Shown: positions 29,473-42,200 of the stretch, in pieces
Layout of the letters: the number at the start of each line of letters is the position of its first letter
Numbering within the stretch: the stretch's first letter is position 1
NCBI GenBank assembly: GCA_964247055.1
Contig: OZ176054.1
Coordinates: forward strand, 10,602,001-10,666,000
Origin: Paragordius varius
Taxonomy: Eukaryota > Nematomorpha
Direction: 5' to 3'
Length of the DNA stretch: 64,000 nucleotides
Notes under the pieces: generated by a model
Databases searched by the model: none
The model's input: only the letters and a program-made list of their open reading frames with translations
Told to the model about the DNA's origin: nothing
Translations under genes and position numbers: made by a program

Positions 29473-30924
29473 TCAATAGTTTATGTGCTTTGTGGTTTTT
29501 TGACTTTCCTTGCTTTTTCTAGCATCATTTTTTAATTCCTGTTCCCAAACACGCCTACGATAATTGAAAAGAGCCATTGCAGTTTTGGCATCTTCAACGG
29601 AATCATGATGACCATCCTGAATGTTTGTGTTTAAAAAATGGCCAGCTAATTTTTTAAGGGATGGCCTTTTAGTTTTTACCGCGCTTTGAAAGTATTTATG
29701 TTTTGCGGTATCACGTATCCTATTTCTAGGATGTGTAAGGAATAAAACTTTCAAATCATTTTTAAGGGCATGACCAACCAAAATTTTATCTTTTACCAGG
29801 GCATGGACTTCCTTTTGAACCTGAGCAAATGGTTTACCTAATAAACAAATTATACAATGGTAAGATTAAATAAAAACAAGTAGATACTAAAATATGGACT
29901 TTTATTACAAGAATTCATCAACTTACTATTTTCTTGACTAGCTAGTATTTATCAATGTTATATATATAAAGCTATAGCATTAGTATAAATTCGACCGAAT
30001 CAATGTGTATTTATAAATACACTTTTAAAATTATAGCATTGTTAATATTAGTGTACATAAAAATGCAAAAAATTTGTTTTAATTTGTAAAAATGTTTTAT
30101 TCGTTATATCAAAATTCAGAGTAGAGTTAAAGTTAAAAAATACGTGCAATTTTAAATCTTTAAATTTATAAATACTGTTTTATAAAAATATTAGGATAAA
30201 TATTTTATTGGTACCGATGATGATCGTACCATATAACTCATTTCAACTTTTTTACCATTTATAAATTCGTAATATTTTAAACTTTTTCCATATATTTCTA
30301 TAGATCAGGCGTGAAAATGTTAAAAAGCGGTTTTATGAGTAAAAAAATATAATTTTAACAAAATGTAAAAAAAGACTAATTGTGATCCAGTAACCACTGC
30401 AAAAACTTAATAAATAAATCACTGAAAAAAATTAATATTCGGTTTTGAATCTGAACTGAAAAATAGACGCTTCAAACTTCGAAACAAGATTTTTTGATTA
30501 AACCAAAGCAATAGAGAGATTTAACTATTTTAAATGACTCATAGTAGATATCTGACCTGATTTTAAATGTTGATTAGTTATGCCAGTAACGTGAAAGCGG
30601 TAATCTGTAATTTTTTCTCTTGGTTTAACATAGGTATCATATACACACTCAAGTCTTTGATTAACAATTGAAACTTTTGCTAAATGGTCATCTTTACCAT
30701 TAAAACCAGTACCGACGAATTCGCAATCAATAGCCAAATATTTTGTGATTTGATTAACAGGTTGGCTAATATTTATTAATTTTATACCCTATACATTTCT
30801 CTCCAGATTTTATTGGAGTTTTAGTTTTTTCTTTTTTTATTTCGGCTTTAAGCTTGGCCCAATTTGATGAAAAATCGCTCGAAGATTTGGGTTTTTGAAT
30901 TATTGTTTCACGCATTTGTGTCAT
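29473..30924 (-). CDS. REXO4: REXO4-like DEDDh 3'-5' exonuclease, 3 exons
   Basis: RNA exonuclease 4 / yeast Rex4 family, nucleolar 3'-5' exonuclease implicated in rRNA processing. Exons: 30788-30924, 30557-30765, 29473-29837, giving 236 residues in one frame. The first exon carries the family's pre-domain [15 protein letters not shown]. Exonuclease motifs: AIDCEFVG (ExoI, D-x-E), [23 protein letters not shown], then [15 protein letters not shown] (ExoII) with [27 protein letters not shown], and [12 protein letters not shown] (ExoIII with the catalytic His and Asp). The C-terminus is basic. Intron 1 is only 22 nt; intron 2 is 719 nt. The start is the first ATG after an upstream stop; an extra 5' exon is possible since the frame stays open for a few codons above it. 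Confidence 0.92.
30766..30787 (-). other. 22-nt micro-intron in REXO4
   Basis: Minus-strand GTATAAAATT to AATATTAG. Splicing joins GEKCIG to [16 protein letters not shown] in phase 2. Without it the frame ends at a TAG. The upstream exon is less conserved than the downstream one, so this junction rests on frame and consensus more than on homology. Confidence 0.75.
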
Positions 30925-31129
30925 GCCTTCAGTAAACCATCCGCAATTTAAATATTTTTCAACATAAGCTCTTCAATATAAATATTTAAACTTTGCTTTA
31001 TCAAACAATATTAGCAATCTATCACCTTTTGAAATACTATCATATTATAGACCGATTTGAACTTCAAAAATCTTAAAAAGTATTAGGTATTAAGCTAATA
31101 AAAATATGGTTTCTTCAATCCATTAACTT

Positions 31130-31900
31130 TTGGGGTAGTTTAATATCTTAAAGCGATTTGAAATTTGCATATCTTAAAAAGTATATAAGATGTTTATCCA
31201 AATCTATATGCCTTTTTAGCCTTTTAGGCGCATTATACCAATTCTTGAAAAAATAATAAAATTTTAAAAATTCCTTATCTTAAAATTTTAAACGCATATT
31301 TTTCTTTAAATTTTCTAAATCGGTAATATAATAGACAAATATATATTATTGTTGGAGAGTAAATAATTATTGTAAAATATTTGAAGCTTATTAAACGTGA
31401 TATATTATGATATCATTCATCAGATTGTTTATATCGTGTTATGGAGTCAATTTTAGGCTCTAATCATAAAACTATAAAAAATATCTTTTTATTTACAAAA
31501 CATAAGAAGGAGCTCATTTATATGTAGACCAGTGTTTTGAAAGTTATATTAATTAAAATTTAATTTATCAAACGCTCCAATGCATCAGATAAAAAAAGCT
31601 TACATTACTATTGTGTGCCTAGAGTGTCGAAAATTGAGACAGCTCCAAAACACTGTAAATAGCTGATCATTAAAACCAAAATAATCTAGTTTAAATGAAG
31701 CCTGAAAGCTTTAAAAATATATATTTACCTTTCTAACCATCATATACATTTGTTTGCCTGTTTGCATTAAGGATTTACATTTTTTATTATATGCAACAAA
31801 AATTCCAAAAAAGCACATTTTAAATTCCGCTTAATACCATAAATATTTTTTAAGTTACCAAATTTCAAATCGCTCTGGGATACCCAAAAGGTCATGCAGT
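31130..31900. mobile_element. Inverted-repeat DNA element family D
   Basis: Left end TTTTGGGGTAGTTTAATATC with AAAGCGATTTGAAATTTG; right end TTTCAAATCGCTCTGGGATA with CCCAAAAGG is its inverted counterpart. Related pieces at 38440-38888 and 44030-44345 share the interior CTTTCTAACCATC-type segment. No transposase frame. Confidence 0.6.
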
Positions 31901-31941
31901 GTTACTTGTATATTTAAAATGAATCAATTAATAAAAAATAA

Positions 31942-31949
31942 ATAAATAA

Positions 31950-31982
<33 letters not shown>
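31942..31982. repeat. Microsatellite, AAATAAAT then (TA)n
   Basis: AAATAAATAAATAAAT followed by about 14 TA units. Confidence 0.9.
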
Positions 31983-31983
<1 letters not shown>

Positions 31984-33640
31984 CTTAAATAATATCTATT
32001 ATATATATTCGAATTACAGGATCATAATGATTTTTTTAGTTTCAGGCTTGACATGTGATTTACGAAAGTTATTTTACTTTGGTGGTTACATGTCCATAAA
32101 TTGCAAACTTACTACAAAACCGTATACACAAAAAATATCATGATGATCAATATTATAGATCATAAGTACTCGTAAAATCTTTTGAAGAGCCGAACATAAT
32201 GACTTCCTCCCAAGAACTATATAATACCGACAAATATTGCGCTTCCTATGCAGATACTATAAATTGTAGCCTATGATTTTCGGGTTCTACCCAAATCGTT
32301 TGATAATAACATCTCACATATTTTAATATTAACCAATATTTTGTTATAAATTGAGCTTTTTTCTATTTTAAATATGCCGCCCCGATGTAAGTGGAGACAT
32401 AACAATAAATATAGCTTCAATATATTTTTGTATTTCAATATTTATTGGCACATCTTGTCCAAAATATACCTTCCTTTGCAATCTGCAAAAATTGGTCCAA
32501 CATTTAAAAATTTTATTTATTAGGTTTAGTTCGATAATTTTTGGCTCCGGTTTAACGTTAAACTCGAAATTTTCAAAATTTTTTAGATAGAGAGCCATGT
32601 ATTATATATCGTTCGAAAGAGCGCGAAAACTTTATTTCTCGAATGGTAGTCAGTCATTTAAAACAATATGATGTAAAAATTATTTGGTTTATATGGACAA
32701 AATTTACTTTACAGTACAACTAATTTAAAATCATATAAATAATTTTAACATAACACGGTACATTAGTAATAAATTAAAAAAATCTTTGAAAAAGCTTTTC
32801 ATTTGCTTTTTTGATAAAAATTATTATTATTAAATATTTTACCAATTGAATACAAGTGCCTCGTTAAAACTGTAAATTTATTGCATATCGCTAAAAAAAT
32901 CAAGAAATACCTTAAACTTTGTTTTTAGTCTTTAATATTTTTTAAAATATAAGCTTCCTAAGGAAAATAAAATTATATTAATGAGATGGTAATTTTTTAA
33001 AAAACAACAAACTTAAAAATAGCTGTTTTGAATGAAATAAAAATTAAGTATGCATTTTATAAAGTTTTCATTACTCTTTCAAATGATACATTACAAATGG
33101 GCATTTGTTGAATATTTTTGAATAAAAACATTAAAGAGAGTGCATAACCAAAAAAAATAAATTATATAAAATTCTTGTACTGTTAAAATAATAGTATATA
33201 TCAGAAAATGCAAAAACCACGAGTGGCAGAAAATTTGTTGTCCAGTGTAAGAGTCGCCAATGGACGCCTACGAAATAAAATGAATTATGGTATCTTTATG
33301 TTCAATTTTAATAGTGTTTATAAGGATGCATAGTAAAATTAAGGGGCCACGAGTGATATAAATACAATTTAACAAATAATGTTTTTTAACTTGTAAAATT
33401 TTTGTTATAAAGATAAATAACAATCATCGTAGATAAATATATAATAAAATCTTCTGGTTCGGAAAGGCTGTTTATACGAGCATTTCTATTCCAATCATTA
33501 TAACATATGTATAAATTTTCTATGAATCAGAAGATGTTATCGATATTTATGAAAAATGTAGAATTATTTTCAATCTTTTAAAACCGAAATAATCCTGTTA
33601 AATATTATAAACAATGTTATTTCGAAACTAATAAACATTT

Positions 33641-34270
33641 CGTGTTATTTTCATTGAGCCATTGTATGACTGAACGAAGTGCATGTCATTCCGAATTTTT
33701 CAAAAAACAGTAAAAAATTGGGCGCAGTAGGGTCGCAGTTTTTTTCTGAAAACCCAGTACGGTACTGCGAAAAACAGGCTATCTGGTCACATTAGTTTAA
33801 AAAGTTGATGAATTTAAAAGTAGATGGTTTAGAATGGAAAAATTGCTGTGGAAGATGCCCAGATGGTGCAAGAGAGATGACGGGCAAAAATATTGGTTAA
33901 ATTATTTTTTCAAGCTGCTCATTATGATATTTTACTCATGGCCTTATTCACCTGGATGCTCTTGCAGCAAAATTGAACGATGTGCTTCAGGATGCTGTTA
34001 AGGTCTTAAATTTTTTTAAGCGCCATGCCCTTAACAGTCGCTTATTTTTGAATCTCTGTAAGGATACGGATATTAACTACACTACCTTGTTATTACATGC
34101 AGAAGTAATATGGTTGTCAAGAGGTCAAAGTTTTGAAAGATTATTGTTATTGAAGGACGAAATCAAAATATTTTTAAATGAACGAAAATGTGAATTTGCT
34201 GCTTTTTTTAAAATAACTTGTGGCTATCCAAGCTGTGTTATTTGTCAGAGATTTTTCCGAAGTTAAATAA
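33641..34270 (+). mobile_element. hAT (Charlie/ZBED5-like) transposase remnant
   Basis: Plain DNA transposon remnant. Open frame 33973-34266 keeps VLQDAVKVLNFF, ALNSRLFLNLC, TTLLLHAEVIWLSRGQSFER and LLLLKDEIKIFLNE, the conserved late catalytic region of hAT transposases of the Charlie/ZBED5 group. Just upstream, out of frame, CCGRCPDGAREMTG (about 33840-33890) matches the family's C-x-DGA-x-AMTG block, so at least one frameshift and one indel separate the two. Flanking GGGCGCAGTAGGGTCGCAG (about 33720) may be from the same insertion. Ends were not found. Confidence 0.75.
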
Positions 34271-34710
34271 TCGCAACTTGTCTCTTCAAGGAAAAAAATG
34301 CGATATATTTACTTCAAACGATAAAATTGTAAGATCATTTGTTTTAAAACTGCCAAAATTAAAATTTTGATGTATATATATATTTTAAAAAATTTCTTTA
34401 TATCAAGCTTCGCCATTTTTCCCTTATTTATAAATAGCACATATAAGTATTAAATTAGTTTTTTCAGTTGTCGGCTTGATCAGCACACCATCGGCTGGTA
34501 TTCATGGAATCACCTGTAGCGCTGTTAACTACACTATAATTTTACGAATTTCATGATAAGCCAAAACTATTATATATACACTTAAATATTAACTTTTGAG
34601 TTCTATTCACCTTAAATCAATCGTTAATCAAATTCATGAATTATTTTATCCAATAATGAAAAATAGTATAAACTATAAATCAATAATATTTATTGCTCTA
34701 TAAAATACAA

Positions 34711-34935
34711 TCACAATATATTACACATTTTAGATTTTATAGTTTGATTAAGGTGTGATAAATTTCGCGAAATATTATAATTATAGCTATTTTCCGGATT
34801 TGGATCATGGGAAGCTTTTATTGGTGAATTGGAAGGAGTGATGTATGTTGGGGATGTTGATTTATCTATCTCAAAATATTTGCAAAAAAATAAAAATTTA
34901 AGTGAATCAATTGGGTTATTTTTAAAAATAGGCAT
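34711..34935 (-). CDS. Small open frame, unidentified
   Basis: 74 codons starting at ATG 34935, hydrophilic and Ser/Asn-rich (TSPTYITPSNSPIKASHD), ending CNIL. No family recognised. It lies 0.8 kb downstream of the end of the large gene at 35746 and might be an alternative last exon of that gene or chance. Confidence 0.25.
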   Translation of the reverse strand: MPIFKNNPIDSLKFLFFCKYFEIDKSTSPTYITPSNSPIKASHDPNPENSYNYNISRNLSHLNQTIKSKMCNIL

Positions 34936-35745
34936 TATAGTGGTCTTAAATATTGGTTAATAAGGTTTATTTTACCCTATAAATATTTTAACCAGTCCTA
35001 ATCTCAATGCAATTTTTTATATAAATATTACAATGCTGACATTTACTAGCATGATTTTGGATGGTAACTGTGAACGATTATAAATAAATCAGTCAATTTT
35101 TTGGCAAATTAATTCAGGGTAAACTGTTTCATGAATGAGTGAATGCATAAGCATTCAGATGGATTATTATTTTGGGCGACAAAATCCATTTTTCCTAGAC
35201 ATATTTGAATCTTATTTTTTATTGATTTAAAATAATATAGTATGAATCATTTAAGTTTGGATTATCCAATTACATATAAATTTCTGTTATCTTGCTATAT
35301 TAGTTACAGAAAAAATACATTATATACCATCAAAAATTATTTTAAGTCATTTAATCATCATGTCTGGCCTTATGAATAATCGATTTTTCCTACCAAAATG
35401 AACACAAATATAGGTTATAATATAAACCAGCTGCTCTATAATTTTTGAATATTATATGTTTTAAAATAATATACCTATTTTTAATTATTGCCGCTGATAC
35501 TAAATTAAGTTCAAGAAATATATTTTGAAGTATTGGAAACTAATTGAACTGTCAAAATAATATAATTAATAGTCAAAATAATAAAGTTTTTTTAAACATA
35601 ATTTTCCGAAGTCATTTGAATTAATTTTTTTTTTTAGTTTTTTAAATTTTCTGTCTAGCCACTCATAAAAATATTTTAATTTTTACCAAATTTTTATTCA
35701 AAAATAAATCATTATTAAACTATTTCGACTCAAAATTTGACACAT

Positions 35746-36241
35746 TTATGTTACTATGTTACTTCTTTTAACAAACAACGATTTTTTTGGTCTTCTCAGG
35801 GTCGTAGGTGATGGTGGTGTCACATGTTCCGATAATGCAGAGCTTCGAAGTTTTTCAACTGATTTATTTATATTTGGATTGTCAATTGGCTCGAGAGTGT
35901 TATAGATTTTAGTTGTTTCAACAGTATTTGGGGTTTGTGGATACTCGACATCAGATTTGAACCTAACTCCCATTTTAATTGAACTGGTGCTTGGAAAGGG
36001 CTTTGATATTGATGACCTGATAATGGAAGACTCTTTATCATCGTTTTCTGGCTGCTTTTCAAGTTCTGGTAGAGATCTATCAATCTGGTTGTCACAATCA
36101 AGATTATCTGTTTTGGCATTAAAAATATTTTTTTATCTATATTATTTTTGAGGAAGTGTGGAATGGGATAAAATTACCATTTAGCTCATTGTGGCTCTCA
36201 TTATCTTGATTTTTTGTTGCATCTTCAAGTAGTTGCTTTGC

Positions 36242-36284
<43 letters not shown>

Positions 36285-39200
36285 TAAAATTATAATAGGC
36301 AGATCTTAAGGTCATTTTCAAGGTATGAGCATTCACAATTCTTCGATTGGGGTCAAACCATCAATGATGTCAAAATGCACAAAAAATATTTATCATTTTC
36401 TAGTAATTTTCCACAGGTAAAATTTGGTGGGTGATGAATGGCCAAAATCAAAATTTGTGGTGATTTTTGAAACATTAAATCACATGAAAGAATATATCTT
36501 TATAAAATTTTTAGCATGCTTAAAATAAAAATAGGATTCTATTGCTAAAACTTAATTTTTATAAGCATAAGCTTTTTTCGAACAAAGTCATCTGTATCAA
36601 ACACTAAAATTTTATCGCTACCGGCACTCTTGCGTTAATTTCAGGACAGCTGATCTTTAAAGCTTTTGAAAATGATCATGGGTGATATATTTCTATGACT
36701 TTTAAACTTTAAAAATCACTATGTTGAGGTTTGTATCATAAGCTAAATATTTTATACTATTTTAATCCATGCAGGTGTTAAACACTTCATTAGCTTCTGG
36801 GGTATTTTTCTCCCTTAATTTCGAATCTAATTTTAATAATACCTATAATGACTTAATTTTAAAAATGTACTCTACGGACTATAAAAAATTATAATAACTT
36901 AAAAATGAATTCAATGACATTTTGAAACAATAATAATAATTAATGATTTTAAATCTGTTGTTATTCCATTAAGATAGGGCTCCAAAACTTAAGAACAGGG
37001 GTATCTAACACTCAGCCCTTGGAGTCTTTATGTGAAATTCGCGAAGGAAATTCATAATTTACAAATAATTATAAACTCAATAAAATTAATATATCTTAAA
37101 TAACTATCCATTAATCTATCCAATTTGCAGGAACTTTGCTATTTCTGTTGAGAATTTACAGACTATGTTTGAATTCTTTAAATTATTTATAAATGCCAAA
37201 TATGTTACGAACGAGGCCCGCAAGGATTTTGGAGCACAAATGCGTCCCGCGAAGCTATTTGTGTCCACCCCTGCTCTAGAAGTTCAAATGGAAAACATTC
37301 AGTTTTTTTATTATAATGTAATTTTTATTTTAACTTATAAAAATATAAAACTATGGTCATCTCATGACAAACTTAAATCCAAAATCAGACTGGTCAAATA
37401 TCTGTTCTTCATAAGCATGCTTTACGGTGCAGAGAGTTGGCCACTAAAGGAAGGAGATGAAAAATATATAAATGCTTTAGAAATGTGGTGGTGGAAGAAA
37501 TTGCTACAGATAAAATTGGAAAGAAATTAAAAACGCATCCTCGATAAAATTAAAACTGAAACATACTTATGAGGCTTATGCCTTAAAATGAAGCTCTATT
37601 ACTTCGGCCACATCACTAGAGCCAAAAACTTGGTCATAATGTCGGGTAAATTGAAGGTTCAAGATCCATGGTAGATCTTAATCCCGTTGGATTGATAATT
37701 TAACTAAAGAAACCAAGGAACAATGCAACAGGTTGATATTCATCACACCTAACCGTACGAGCTGGCGTAAATACTAAGAAATAGCGACAAATCGACCCCA
37801 ATCTTAGCTATAACAACTATTTTATAGCAAAAACACCCATTCTAATATATTTAAACTCTAATAAGAAAAATAGCCAAAATGTTTCTTCTTAAATGGATAT
37901 GAAGTGTGACGTGAATTACATTCTTCATTATTAAAATCAGAATGCACACATTTAAGACTGTTTTGAAAACCGGTATGTTTTTTGTAATTTATTAGCCATT
38001 TTTACTAAAAAAAAGATAATAATACATATCATTACGCATATGTTTGATAATGATTTAACTTATAACTATCAAAAATTAAATACTTGGATCTTCTTGATAG
38101 GCAGACACAAAATCTTGCTCATTTAATCTAGATATGTCAAAAATCCACTGTTTAAAAGTTTGGTTATTGCAATCTATGGCCAAAATAAAAAAATAATTAT
38201 AAAGCATTTAATATAAACTTAAATTTAGCCTGAAAAATGGAGATTATTTTTTGGCCATCAATATTTAACAGTAAAAATATAAAATATTAATTAAGAATTA
38301 ACCTCAAATTAATATGGCCGTCAAATATTTAAGCCCAATAATATGTACGGATATTTTGTGTATTTATATACCATAACCGTCAAATTTTCTTGTATTACCA
38401 CTTCCTGATTTTTTCATTTTTTTCTCCATGATATATTGGGGTAGTTTTCTCAGAATCTTTTAAATAAACTCTTATTTTAGATTTAAATGTCAGACATTGA
38501 TCTCTGGCATTAGTCAAAAAAAACTTATATTTTTTACAGTGTAACTTCTAGGGTGTATGGGAGAGCTCCCAAGATTGAACTAAACAGCAGATTATAAACA
38601 TATCAATTTTTTGATGCTAAAATGTAACCTGAAACTTACTAAAGTTAATTATTGACATTTTCTAACCATCGTTTATCTATCTATTATATATTTAAAAATG
38701 GTCGGGAAAGAGTTTAATTAAGATTAAGATTTTTTTTACAATTTATATTTTTTTTAAAAAATATTATGCGCCGAAAAGGCTCAAGAAAGCATATTTTTAG
38801 ATTCGGCCTTATAACTCAAATACTTTTTCAGATATTCAGATTTCAACTCGCTTTGAAATGTGAAACTACCCCAAAGGTCAAAAGTGATAAATGCTCATAA
38901 ACCTTTACTTAAAGAGTATATATTGGACCAAATAAATTTAAAAAGGTTTTTATTAATAAAATATTTATTTATTCTATTTCAATTATTGATTACATAAACC
39001 AGATTTAAGGATCCACTTACTACCAACTTATTATTTTAATATTTTTTTCAATAAAATTCACCCCACGCTATAGTTTAGTCCAAGCTCTATAAAAATATTA
39101 CCTTGAATCAAATCTGATATTATGCTAAATACAGTAAAGTCAGTGGACTCTTTTGATTTTGGACTAGTTTTATCTTTGCTTTGGAAATTCGCTTGTTTGT

Positions 39201-42200
39201 TCTCCAAAATTGTGCCATATAACTCATAAAACTGCTGGAAAGATGAATTTATGTTTTTGAGGTTTATATTAGTTGGAGTATTGATTGCCGTTGGTATTAA
39301 GTTGACTGGGTAAATTTTGAAATAGGGCTAACAAAAAAATAATAAAAATAAACTCTAACAATATCCGACCGCTATGTTTTATTGGCGTTTTATGCCGTTG
39401 AGATGGATGCAAGACAAATATTTAAATATAATTATAAATTATGAATTCTACGAATCAATCGCAAATACCATTTTGCAAAAGAAAATTACTATTATTAAAT
39501 TTTTTAAAATGCTATCAACAAAGAATGCAAAAAAGATTCTAAAAACCTGATAATACAACCCAGGATAGAGACAAAAAATTCGCTCAAATCTGTCCAATAT
39601 CCTCGCCAGCCCTTCCAAGAGATTAATGAGGATAGGTTCAATTTTCGTTTCAAACATGGCTTCGTATTGATAAATTATGTCTATGTCAATTCTCTCGTGT
39701 CTGGTTGGGAATTCAATAATCACAAAAATCTAAATTAATTTTTTAGAAATATTATATAATCTTATAAAAAGTTATTGTTTTGCCCTTACAAAAGTGAAAG
39801 CTGTAATATTATTACATTATTAGTTCGCAATAAGATTAAACTATTCCGTTGTACAGCAAAACTATCCGCATCCTTGAAAATGTCTGGTCCCATATTTAAG
39901 AATTGATTGAATAAACAGATTCTCAAATACTTGGGCATAAATTGTTCATTAAATTTATACCACCAAGTTAAATGGATGATGGAATCAATAGGTTCATTGC
40001 TTGATACAGTTTTGAAGTTTGAATCGTGTGTTACATTTGCAACCGCCTCGGAATAAACTTCCTTCAGCTGTATCTAATTTTAAAATCAAACATTCCACAA
40101 AAATATTAAATTTGTTATTTTAATTTAAATATGGAATATATGAACAAATCATAAGCCATAACTCAGAATCTTCCAGTTAATACGCCTGATTTTTTATATA
40201 TTTTGTTCGAAAAAAAACATGGTAGGTTCATTGTTTTATCAATATTTAAATTTATTTTAAATTGAAATATAACGATAGTCGAAAATCGAACATATAAACT
40301 AAAAAACTATCACTTTTACTTAAAAATCAAATAGTTTTACAATAATTACTTTCCTAAGTGGAATCCAAAAATTTTTTTTGATTTAATCATCATTTTTTCA
40401 ACAAAAAGTTAAAATGTCTGACTAAAATTAAATAATATAATATTCATATATATAACTATAAATTTTGACTATTCAAATAATGTGTAATCCTCCAGAGTAT
40501 AATAGCTGTTTTGTATTACCTTATACAATATTTGGCGATATTCATCAAACATTTCTGGATTAGAATATTTTAGCGTTTCGTAGAATTGAGGGTTGATGAA
40601 AAAGTTATGATTTTGAAGAATTGTGGTCCAAACCTGTATTTATAACACTTATTTTATAATGATCCATATATGCTATACGGTTTTATTGAAATTAATTAAT
40701 GATCGAATTTGTTTAAACAAAATTTCGGATTACCGTTACTCCTCTTTGACAATTCTAAAAAATAAAACTAAAAAAATCATTAGATTACCTCAAATTCCTT
40801 TAAGATCGGCACATATGAGCTATTCATAGATAAGGCCTCTTTACTTTTCTCTTTTAGCGATTGAAATGATTCCATGGAAACCGATTCTAAATCTTCTTGA
40901 TCTGATGTAGAAGGGATTTCACTGGAGTTTTTATCCCAAGTGTTTGGGGAAAAAGGGTTGAGAGACCCATCATTGTTAATTTGGGCAGTTAATTGTTGTA
41001 TTGTGATAGCCGTTAAACTTTCTAGATATTGGATTTGATTTAAAATGATAGTGTGGATTTGAGGAATGGAAACATTTTTATCTCCCAATGCAACATGTTT
41101 TAGCAGGCTAATTAGGCCCTAACATATGAAAATTTTTAATATAATTAGTACAATCATGGTTTTCAAATAAATTTCATTTTTTAATGAGGGGATGTATAAA
41201 AAGAACAATTTTGAGATCAATATATATTTAAAATTCTTGGTCATTGACTGATGTTCTATCAGAATTACATGAATTTTCCAAAAAATATACATAATTTACA
41301 TCCCTTTCATGCAAACCGCCTATTGCGCTAAAATATATAATCTGGCCAAGTTTAGGTATAAGGAGCTGCAATTAAATTTTTTTGGGCATCAAAAATTATA
41401 AGTCTTCCTAACTATCTAGCAATTTTGGAATTTTGTTTCCACATATTGATAATTTAATGAGTCATAAAGGATAAAAGTAACATAACAGCTTATTATATAA
41501 AAATTTGTAGATTTCCGTTGTTGTTGCTCAAACTATCTAGGTAATTCGCATTGATTTTATTTTAATTTGTATTTTAGGTTCATTTGAGTATTATTATGAT
41601 TAAATTTGTAAGCGTTTCTTAAAGGATAAACGTGGAAATGTTAATGTTATGGCTATAATACCATTTACAATTCAAATTCACCTTTAAACAATTCAAACTC
41701 CGAACATTTAAATTCACCCTTGAACAATTCAAATTCACCCTAAAAAATAAATTATGTGTTTTCGGACTAATATAACTCATTATTCATAAGAAATATAATC
41801 ATATGGCAAAGTTTACTATTTTCTGTATTATATTAATTTTAAAGGTTTATGTTTTTAAAATATATAAAAAATATAGGTTATTTTTAATCTTAATAAGGTG
41901 AATTTGAATTGTTCGAGGGTGAATTCGAATCAAGGGTGAATTTTAATGTTTAAGGGTGAATTTAAACTCTAAATGGTATACTATGCTAAATAATTCATTG
42001 TTTTTTAACTTTTTTAATCGCTTTGTAAAAATAAGTGTCTTAATTAGTCAAAAATATATTAAATCACACACACTAGGTATTGTCATAAGTTAATACCGAT
42101 TTAACTAAGAAAAAACGTCAGGGAAAAGTGCATGATTAAATTGAAACGGATCCCATATTCATATAACATGTTGAACTTACACAAGTTCAACAAAAACTAG

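Larger units (their letters stand above)
30925..33640. other. Gene-poor interval with old repeats
   Basis: No recognisable gene. Contains the inverted-repeat element family D (31130-31900), a TA microsatellite (31942-31982) and a 76-codon minus-strand open frame (32368-32598) with no family I can name. Confidence 0.5.

Noticed and set aside
32368-32598. 76-codon minus-strand open frame
   Set aside because: No family, no splice context, surroundings are repeats; could be chance.
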